A stretch of 64,000 nucleotides of DNA from Brachycybe producta (Eukaryota > Arthropoda > Diplopoda > Playtdesmida > Andrognathidae): assembly GCA_036925085.1 (NCBI GenBank), contig JAUPFP010000007.1:1456247-1520246 (forward strand), given 5' to 3'. The translations under genes and the position numbers were made by a program. Positions 57,061 to 64,000 of the stretch are shown here, one piece after another; within the stretch, counting starts at the first letter, position 1, and each line of letters begins with the position of its first letter. Under the pieces are notes generated by a model, which was not told the origin of the DNA, made no database searches, and was given only the letters and a program-made list of their open reading frames with translations.

Positions 57061-58028
57061 CCTGCCTCAATCTAAGATTCTTGTGACGTCATGGGGGTTG
57101 ACGTAAGATGTTTACCGAAGGTAAACATTGCTGAAAACACGTGATATTAGCAATGTTTTAACAAATATTAAAAATCGGATTCTAAAATGTTATTAAACTT
57201 TGTTATCCATATTTGTTTATAACATTTGCTATTAATGTTAACATTGTTAAGTTTCTAAACATGTTAATAACATTTTGCTATTAACTTCTGGTGATAACAT
57301 TTTGCTATTACCTTTTGCTATTACCTTTTGTTAATAACATTTTGCTATTACCTTTTGTTAATAACATTTTGCTATTACCTTTTGTTAACAACATTTTGCT
57401 ATTACCTTTTGTTAATAACATTTTGCTATTACCTTTTGTTAATAACATTTTGCTATTACCTTTTGTTAATAACATTTTGCTATTACCTTTTGTTAATAAC
57501 ATTTTGCTATTACCTTTTGTTAATAACATTTTGCTATTAACTTCTGTTGATAACATTTTGCTATTACCTTTTGTTGATAACATTTTGCTATTACCTTTTG
57601 TTGATAACATTTTGCTATTACCTTTTGTTGATAACATTTTGCTATTACCTTTTGTTGATAACATTTTGCTATTACCTTTTGTTAATAACATTTTGCTATT
57701 ACCTTTTGTTAATAACATTTTGCTATCAACTTTTGTTAATAACATTTTGCTATTACCTTTTGTTAATAACATTTTGCTATCAACTTTTGTTAATAACATT
57801 TTGCTATTAACTGTTTGTGTCAATAGAATTCCAACATTTGCTTTCAGCATTTATTTTATTTTTTTAGAAAATGGATTATTATCAACAGTTTAAACAAAGA
57901 AGTTTGTGAATTCCTTTGTTATTAACTTGTTACCGCCTTATTTTATTAAGACAAAAAATAACATAATCTGAAATTTTTCATTAACCAGTCTGACGTCATA
58001 AGCTTCTTTTTATAATAAGGCAGACAGG
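57061..58028. mobile_element. Family P foldback element, copy 2, carrying a 27-bp minisatellite
   Basis: 968 bp, TA on both sides. Left end CCTGCCTCAATCTAAGATTC then TTGTGACGTCATGG; right end CAGTCTGACGTCATAAGC then AAGGCAGACAGG. Between the arms is the minisatellite at 57263-57811. A short TGTTTACC/GGTAAACA hairpin lies at 57111-57128. Confidence 0.8.
57263..57811. repeat. 27-bp minisatellite, about 20 units
   Basis: Unit AATAACATTTTGCTATTACC plus TTTTGTT. Variants: GTTAATAAC in the first and last blocks, GTTGATAAC in a middle block, CTATCAACTT in two late units. Because 27 is a multiple of three and most frames lack stops, both strands show long repetitive frames (200 and 180 codons), which I do not take as genes. 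Confidence 0.97.
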
Positions 58029-58870
58029 TATACAAATCAATTTCTTGCCTTCTTTAAAATAGAAATTGACCCAATGAAGAAAATTGACTGTTGAGCTCAA
58101 AAGTGTTTGATGAGCAAGTGGAAACAGGGCCATGAAATTAAAATTATTTCTTCAATTATTATGAGATGTTTATTTGTTTATTTGCGTCAATGTTATTAAA
58201 ATTATTTAGCATTGTGAACTCATCATCATCATATATAATAATAATAATAAAAAATGTAGTCAAAAATTAAAAATGTGTCAAAATAAACAGGAAAACGGCA
58301 AAAGATAACGGTGTCATCAGTTAATAACTTGTTTTTTCAATGTAAACATTTCAATGTAACCTTGTTTCTTTCATATTATAAGTATAAATGTGCAATGGCA
58401 ACAGATTGGCCCTGTGACTTTTAAAAATAACAATTAAAACTTTTTTTTCCAAAATGACCACTTAAACCATTTAAGAAAAGATGACCTTTTTTCTCATGGA
58501 AACCAAACCCCCTTTTTTCCTACCTTAAAACACAAACAAAACTCAAAAATACAATCTAAAGAAAGAAAGAAAGAGAAAAAAAAATCTCTTATATTGTAAA
58601 AAAAAAAAAAAAAAAAAGGTTTTACTATACGGTTACTACTATTACAACCAATTAAAAAGAAGTTTCTTGAGAGTTTTCTTGCTTTTCTTTAGAAACTAAC
58701 AACAACAAAAAAGTCTCTCTTTTACTAGCATACATTTTAATAGAATTTTTATTATAATGGAAGTTTAGGGACAGTTTTATGCCACTTTTATAATATGATG
58801 GTGTCCTTGAAGGGTTGTTTCATTATTAAAAGAGAACAAAGTCCTCGAAAAACAACTTCTTCATTCAGTC
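58029..58870. other. Non-coding stretch with a family V-like end
   Basis: GAGCAAGTGGAAACAGGGCCATG near 58111-58133 matches the ends of family V; no partner identified. The rest is AT-rich. Confidence 0.4.
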
Positions 58871-58873
58871 TTA

Positions 58874-58876
<3 letters not shown>

Positions 58877-58913
<37 letters not shown>

Positions 58914-59017
58914 CTCTCTCTCTCTCCTTCTCTCTCTCTCTCCTTCTCTCTCTCTCTCCTTCTCTCTCTCTCTCCTTCTCTCTCTGTCTCTTTCTCTCCC
59001 TCTCTCTCTCTCTGTCG

Positions 59018-59056
<39 letters not shown>

Positions 59057-59060
59057 CTAT
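58877..59060. repeat. Pyrimidine tract (CT)n with CTCCTT/CTGT interruptions
   Basis: About 185 bp of almost pure pyrimidine on the plus strand, with a partial higher-order unit CTCTCTCTCTCTCCTT repeated four times. The Ser/Leu and Arg/Glu frames are artefacts. Confidence 0.95.
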
Positions 59061-59548
59061 TCAACAGGTAAAAATAAGAAAAAGAAAGATTCTTGAGAAG
59101 AATTTTTTGTTCATTTTTTTTGATTTACCAAATAAATTGTATAAAACAAATTTTTCTTTTTAGTTTTGAATGAATGAACGAAGAGGATGAATTGACTGAG
59201 AAAGGAGAATAGCCTTTTTTTTCAATAATAGCCAAACACACCATTATTTCATAATAATGAAAAGGCTTAATATTTATTATGTGTATTTTTTAAAAAAAAA
59301 GATCTTAATCAGTTTATACCTGTATTAAACCAACAACTGTAAAAAAAAGCGGGTTACCAAACTGCTTCAATTCATTATTATTATTATTCATGAATTTAAC
59401 AAAGTGAGACATGAATTACATTCGGTAGAAATTTTTTAAAGGCCATGTTTCCACTTGATGAAAAATATTAAAACTGTGAATATTTACAACTATAGACTAT
59501 GGTGAAATATGCTAATAATGCATTACCATTAGTTGGATCTTATTTATA

Positions 59549-59839
59549 CCTTGTACACACATACACACATGAGTTAAATGAATTCAAATTAGGTGAATTA
59601 TACGGAATCCAGTTAAGGACACATGAACCAAATAAAAATTGACTTTTATTAATTTTTTAAATTGAAATACTAAATCAATATTTTGTCAATAGTTTATATA
59701 TTTAAGTATTAACTCAATATTTTCAGATTATTAACTGAATAAATTGAATTCCATATATTTTTTGTTTGTCCTTCACAGGGCTCTGTAGAACACGTTTATT
59801 ATTTAAATGCACTTAAATTATCAGCTGTGTGTACTAGGG
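59549..59839. mobile_element. Family C composite element, copy 3
   Basis: CCTTGTACACACATACAC to CAGCTGTGTGTACTAGGG, TA on both sides; inner fossil B ends TACGGAATCCAGTTAAGGAC and GTCCTTCACAGGGCTCTGTA. Confidence 0.85.
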
Positions 59840-60236
59840 TATTAGACCATTAATCTCCGGAACTGGCAATTTGTAATGTGTTGAATGGCGACAAGATGTT
59901 CTGGCATAGGTGGTGAAAACTAAAACAGTGCCTTCTGATGACTTTAGCTGATGAACTAAGCATTCCGTGCCAATTAGTGTTTCTTTGGCATTAACATTCA
60001 GATGCTTTACAAATTTCAACCGCCATTGTGAAATCCTTTAAGTGCAAGCGTCCTCTAGCTTTCATACTGTACTGAATTATAGTACAACCTTTTCTCGTTA
60101 AAGTGGCGCTGCTCATGCTGCAGTCACCGCTACCTCCAAGCATCCCGCAGAGTAATGGTCTAAGGTTGGATACAAAGTCCTGTAACAATGTATCGCAACT
60201 GTCGAAATACAGCTGCGAGGCTTTGTATCTAGACAA
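59834..60236 (-). pseudogene. Frameshifted coding-like remnant, unidentified
   Basis: Two overlapping minus-strand frames (60236-59991 and 60019-59834) join into one continuous coding-like stretch if a single frame change is allowed near 60010. The combined ~130 residues have mixed, protein-like composition (for example DTLLQDFVSNLRPLLCG, ECLVHQLKSSEGTVLVF), unlike the low-complexity frames elsewhere. The second frame ends in a stop formed by the end of family C copy 3 (CCCTAG), as if that insertion had cut the coding sequence. I do not recognise the protein. It could be a host exon fragment, a processed pseudogene, a transposon gene piece or chance. Part of the upstream end (60170-60240) shares TGTATCGCAAC words with the hairpin at 38.6 kb and may be repeat-derived. 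Confidence 0.3.
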
Positions 60237-60799
60237 TGTCTCTATACAGTATCACACGCGTCCATACCTAATGTCTGTTGTTGCACAACATTGTAACCTT
60301 TGAAAGGTTTGTCTCACAACAGTTTTCGAGACTTTGGAACATTCTCTCTAGAGAGAGAGAGTCTAGCGACTTTGTAATCAAGCAATTTAGGAGCAAAAAA
60401 AAATTCGATATGAGCACAAACGTGGCCCCCATCTACAATTCACTATAACAGTTTTGCTTTATTATGTTAGGTCAACTGAGGTGAGAAAACCTCCAAACAC
60501 AACCACAAATTTCCGTTTCTCATCAATATTTACAATTGAAATGGTGTTATTTTGAAATTAATCTATAGTTAAATCTAACCTACATCTAATTAAAATGCAT
60601 TATAACTACCTGAAATGCTGAATAATTAAAGGAAATGCTAAAATATAAAACAAAAAAGTGAAATTAGAGAGAATCACCTCTTTCCTCCTCACAAAACAAA
60701 TTCAATTATAGTTGAAAAGTTGAAGTATTTTTTAATCTACTTTTAAAAGCTCGATTATATTTTGTACATTTTCGTCAATTGGAAACAGGGCCCCCTCTA

Positions 60800-60984
60800 A
60801 AAGAGCGAGAGATATTATGAAATTTTAAAAACTTTTTAAAGAGGTGTCTATAATCAAAGTAATTTGTGTCTAACCCTGTACAATCCTGTCCTATTTAGCA
60901 CACAAGACTGAATTCTGTTATTTTTTTAAAAAAAAGAAACTGAGGCCATAAGAGAGAGAGAGAGAGAATGTTTATTGTAGTATA
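60800..60984. other. Non-coding stretch with a short GA run
   Basis: (AG)n at about 60951-60966. No gene recognised. Confidence 0.45.
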
Positions 60985-60985
60985 T

Positions 60986-61185
60986 GTTACTGTCAATCTG
61001 CGGAATCAGTCAATCTGCATATTGCCTAATCAATCTGCAAAACAACCAACCTCCTAGTGAATCTGCAAAAGTCAATAAATTATAGTTATTGAATTTTTTT
61101 TTGTGGCAGAGATTCACTAGCAGGTTGGTTGTTTGCAGATTGCCTAGGCAACATACAGATTGGCAGATTGCGCAGATTGACTAAC
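60986..61185. mobile_element. Foldback element Y with iterated CAATCTGC motif
   Basis: About 200 bp. Left arm GTTACTGTCAATCTGC.. AATCAATCTGCAAA.. CAACCAACCTCCTAGTGAAT, right arm the complement ending GCAGATTGACTAAC. AATCTGC occurs four times in the left arm and its complement about four times in the right. Confidence 0.8.
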
Positions 61186-61402
61186 AAATATAATATATAA
61201 GAAGTAAAAAAAGCTATTTAAAAATGCAATATAATAAATAGACGTTTTGTGTATTTGGATTTACACACTCAATTTTGAGGTTAAAAATGTTATTCTATTC
61301 TGATGAATATTGCTTGGCTAACAATAAAACAAAAATTTGTGCAAATTTTTGTTTTGTTTGGCTTGAGAGAGCCACACACGTGGGTCTTAAAAAAGCTGGC
61401 CA
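61186..61402. other. Non-coding stretch with a short hairpin
   Basis: ACAAAAATTTGTGCAAATTTTTGTTTTGT near 61329-61356 is a local inverted repeat. Nothing else recognised. Confidence 0.45.
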
Positions 61403-61403
61403 C

Positions 61404-61575
61404 AGACAATCAATTCTGATTTGACAATCCCTGGCTTGTCAAACATGAATGGAATTGTCACTCAAAATCGCCACCAGATTAAAAAGAAATAAAGAAGATT
61501 GAATAACAAAAAATCTACTAAACTCTTAAAATCAGATTTATGAATTGACAAGCCAGAATTGATCGTCTGTACTCT
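61404..61575. mobile_element. Family G foldback element, copy 2
   Basis: GACAATCAATTCTGATTTG.. CTGGCTTGTCAAAC to TTGACAAGCCAGAATTGATCGTC. Related to copy 1 at 9772 by its ends. Confidence 0.7.
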
Positions 61576-61897
61576 TGCTTTAAATAAATTATGTTGCTTT
61601 TATTATGTGCGCCACACGAGAGTAAATTGAGAGAAAATTTTAAAAGATTTGATATTCGAAATTTGTAAAGATTTTACCAGTGAAATCCACATTGTATCAT
61701 TTTTTTTATACAAGAAATATATGAGAATAAGGGTCACCTTTAAAAGTCCTATCTTCTCCTCTGAATACCATATACTGTAATATGCTCCGGTCAAGTCTAT
61801 GTGGTTTACATTTCATTACAAGCTACTGCCGATTAGTGGCACCAAAATGCCGTCAATTGGCCTTGAATAAATTAAGTTTAGAATATAGATTTAAGGG

Positions 61898-62034
61898 TTG
61901 GAATACAAAGACCATTTTTTTGGCTGCAAAATGAAATGACTATAGAAAGACTCAAGGTGGTCAGTTTTGGCATTAAAAGCGACTTCATATTGCAGATGAA
62001 AATTGGTCAGAAAGTGGTCTGTGTACCAATGGCC
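61898..62034. mobile_element. Family H foldback element, copy 3
   Basis: TTGGAATACAAAGACCATTTTT at the left and AGAAAGTGGTCTGTGTACCAA at the right, with GCTGCAAAATGAAATGAC / GCGACTTCATATTGCAG inside. Confidence 0.65.
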
Positions 62035-62124
62035 TTAGAATCTGTCACAACAAGGCTCCACTCTCACAATATATTAGTAACATTTCCATGATAGGAGAAT
62101 CGTCTGTTTTTTTTTACGTTAGGG

Positions 62125-62546
62125 AGATTTGTCTGCAGCAGATATAAGTTTACCGATAGTGTTACTGAAATGCTGGTGGGGCTTCAGTGGGATAGTTTAG
62201 CTCATCGTAGATCAGAAATTAGTTTATGTATGTTTAAGAAAATTGTACGTGGTCAATGTCCCAAATAGGCTCGCCACCGTTCCTCCTTTGTGGAGGACGG
62301 TCCTGGTCATAGGACAGTTCTTCCGATTGGAGGACTGACCTCCACAGGTGGCAAGCCTAGTCCTAAAACCACAGTCTAGTGATATATGTAAAGCATTGTA
62401 TGTGGGAAAGGGTTGACCACTCAAGGAAAATGAAGAGATTTTTGTCAAAACTAATTCTTATTACTGGTTCTTCAAGGGTTATACGAAAATGGAATGCTCT
62501 TCCTAAACAGGCTATTCATGATGTCATTAATAAATTGTGGGTTTAA
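62125..62546 (+). pseudogene. LINE 3' end with reverse-transcriptase C-terminal coding, interrupted
   Basis: Plus-strand frame from 62125 reads RFVCSRYKFTDSVTEMLVGL and continues WDSLAHRRSEISLCMFKK up to an in-frame TAG at 62266, which is the first base triplet of an inserted foldback (62266-62359). Beyond it, SSRVIRKWNALPKQ resumes and ends at TAA 62544-62546. These are the same signatures as in the LINE at 41246-40863 (RFVKGRY..TDSVSSML, VVRLWNSLP), so it is a related but distinct non-LTR family. The part before RFV is gone. The downstream tail ends with TTGTAATTGTAATTGAA near 62699-62714, a 3'-terminal microsatellite typical for such elements. Confidence 0.75.
62266..62359. mobile_element. 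94-bp foldback element inserted in the LINE
   Basis: Ends TAGGCTCGCCACC and GGTGGCAAGCCTA, TA at both borders; inner GGAGGACGGTCCTGG and GATTGGAGGACTGACCTCC parts. GC-rich. It brings the stop codon that breaks the reverse-transcriptase frame. Confidence 0.8.
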
Positions 62547-62719
62547 ATTTTCATGACTGCATTTATTGTATATATTTTTTTATATTTGCAATGCAGGTTA
62601 TTTTTTTGTAATTATATATTGACAATACATCTTGCAACACTTGGATCTTAAGATGGTCCCTCTGCCATAGGCCAACTGGCTGTTTGCAGAGTATTTTTTT
62701 GTAATTGTAATTGAAGACA

Positions 62720-63730
62720 TCTTACTTAAAATGCCATCCAGTTTTTTGTTCATTTGCACCATCGGTTGGCCACACTCAAATTTTGGCACGAAATGCTCCA
62801 TAGGAAAAGTTCCCTTAAGTTGAGTTACCTCTGTATATTTTATCTTGGTTTGAACTTTCCATTCTTTTGTATTCAAGAGTGTGTAAGTTGACCATAGCAT
62901 AAATGTTACATTTATAGTTTTGGTGGTATTTATTTCATCATTATTATTTTTTTCTTTCGACAAATTGAATATACAAATACAGGTGGACGCCATTTTGAAA
63001 AAAGAAAAAAACATGACTATAAACGTTCCCTCCTCCTCCTCCTCCTCCACCTTCATTGTAATGCAATATGATCATCACGTACTCAAAAAAAAAGGAAAAT
63101 ATTAAAATTTTGTATCTTAACCCTCACCCCCTACATTAACCAGTTTTTCTTCTTATTGAAAATCCTGCTGTCAGAATTCCAAAAGCAAATTTTCAAGATG
63201 AAAAATGAAAGATAAAAAAAATAAGGCCTAAATTCAAGAAGAAGAAGAATTAAAAACTTAGCATTTGAACTCTAAGAACAAAGGTTTTAAAAAAAAAATA
63301 ATAAGAAAACCAACATTTTAATTCGATGCTCTAATATAGGTATTTTTTTCTTTCTATGTTAAAACCCTGCTTAGAGGGTTCAATCTGAAGTTTTATTTCT
63401 TGAATCTAATATATGGTGCATATAGTTGTGTTGCTATATTTTTTTTTCAAAAACTTTTTGTAACCCAAATTTCTAGAAAGTAACTTTAAAGAGGAAATTC
63501 AAAGTTAGTTAGAAACTAGAATAGTCAATAAATTAGCAAAAAAAAAAATTTTTTTTAAGGTATATCACTTTTTTTTCTTCTTTAAAATAGAATTGAAACA
63601 AATCAATTTACCAGTAAAAACATGGTAAAAGTTGTAAAACGGTTAACAGTCAAACATTGATCTTTCATGTGATGTTTATTTGAATAAGAAGATTATTGAA
63701 AATATCTTAAGTAGATTCCATTCGAAATCT
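62720..63730. other. Non-coding stretch
   Basis: A 152-codon minus-strand frame (63056-62598) crosses it and the LINE tail, starts in a CTC triplet repeat and has no recognisable domain; not called. A decayed family F end (TTAGAAACTAGAATAG) lies near 63510. Confidence 0.4.
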
Positions 63731-63737
63731 TACTTTG

Positions 63738-63976
63738 TACGGAGCCCTGCAGAGGACTTTTGCAAATTTCTTTTTCGTTAATTATGCCATATTGGGCGCA
63801 CCATACTCTAATAATGAAATTATTGCTGCAATAATTTAATTATTAGAGTATGGTGCGCTCAACATGGCATAATTACCATGGCCGAATAAAAGACATTAAA
63901 AGTCGACATGTGGACTTAAATGTCGATTTGTCGAGATTAAAAATTTTTTTGCAAAAGTCCTCCGCAGTGCTCCATA
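63738..63976. mobile_element. Family B foldback element, copy 3
   Basis: Ends TACGGAGCCCTGCAGAGGAC and GTCCTCCGCAGTGCTCCATA in inverse orientation, flanked by the perfect 6-bp duplication ACTTTG (63732-63737, 63977-63982). Inner arms ATTATGCCATATTGGGCGCA and TGCGCTCAACATGGCATAAT. Confidence 0.92.
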
Positions 63977-64000
63977 ACTTTGTAACCAAAAATTGAATTT

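Larger units (their letters stand above)
59439..60796. mobile_element. Possible long family V element with nested cargo
   Basis: Left GGCCATGTTTCCACTTGATG and right CAATTGGAAACAGGGCC are inverted partners like those of V copy 1, and ACAAACGTGGCCCCCATCTAC at 60410 matches the V core. Between them lie family C copy 3 and a coding-like remnant. Boundaries and the pairing of the ends are uncertain. Confidence 0.35.

Noticed and set aside
57263..57811. CRISPR-like array (27-bp repeats)
   Set aside because: Units are directly adjacent with no unique spacers, and the context is animal DNA.
57291..57893. Overlapping 200-codon (plus) and 180-codon (minus) frames
   Set aside because: Both are pure translations of the 27-bp minisatellite, which has no stops in several frames on either strand.
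58795..59163. 122-codon Ser/Leu frame and its Arg/Glu complement
   Set aside because: A (CT)n tract read as protein.
59834..60236. Calling a host gene here
   Set aside because: Needs a frameshift, is truncated by a transposon and lies in a repeat-rich segment; reported only as an uncertain remnant.
62598..63056. 152-codon minus-strand frame
   Set aside because: Begins in a triplet repeat, crosses a LINE tail, has no domain or start context, and the opposite-strand features explain the sequence.

Overview
This window is animal nuclear DNA. It is AT-rich, full of (AT)n, (ATT)n, (CT)n and (CAT)n microsatellites, and packed with eukaryotic transposable elements: a Ty3/Gypsy LTR retrotransposon, CR1/jockey-like LINE tails, and mariner-, pogo-, hAT- and Mutator-like terminal-inverted-repeat (TIR) elements. 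A non-model invertebrate is plausible, but nothing here fixes the phylum. I see no intact host protein-coding gene. The region is intergenic or intronic and behaves as a transposon accumulation zone.

Left end (1-9104): one nearly complete Ty3/Gypsy element on the minus strand. Its upstream LTR (8117-9104) is complete. The other LTR is cut by the window edge (1-448) and is identical to it over all 448 visible bases, so the insertion is recent. Between them lie a tRNA-Ala-like primer-binding site, an intact gag (489 codons), an intact pol in the -1 frame (protease, reverse transcriptase, RNase H, integrase, and a long C-terminal extension with an AT-hook and an arginine-rich stretch), and a G-rich polypurine tract. 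A canonical TTTAAAC slippery heptamer sits in the correct phase six bases before the gag stop and can explain Gag-Pol synthesis. No env is present. The element inserted into an (AT)n microsatellite.

The rest (9105-64000): no credible host gene apart from one doubtful, frameshifted coding-like remnant (59834-60236). I sorted the repeats by eye into families. Family A is a ~205 bp, GC-rich foldback with ACAGGCA ends, 9-bp target-site duplications (TSDs) and a central TGACGTCA (8 copies). Family B has TACGGAG ends and 6-bp TSDs (3 copies). Family C is a TA-flanked element that carries a fossil B inside it and has spread as a composite (3 copies). Family D has GGGCTCGG ends and TA flanks (5 copies). 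Family E is tied to a TCATAAAATTGTGAC motif (6 copies), family F to AAACTAGAA ends, and smaller families G, H, P, S, T and V follow. Single elements include a mariner-type MITE, a pogo/Tigger-like element hosting two further foldbacks, and a hAT-like foldback. Two LINE 3' ends keep recognisable C-terminal reverse-transcriptase coding (40863-41246 minus; 62125-62546 plus), and two more keep only the tail.

The most distinctive structures are reciprocal nesting of D and E within 2 kb (43.8-45.4 kb); a TIR element carrying a 27-bp minisatellite of about twenty units (57.06-58.03 kb); a perfect 27-bp palindrome inside a ~220-bp tandem array (40.4 kb); two miRNA-precursor-like hairpins (38.6 and 49.5 kb); and a 149-bp insertion with 13-bp TSD inside a family A copy (24.3 kb).
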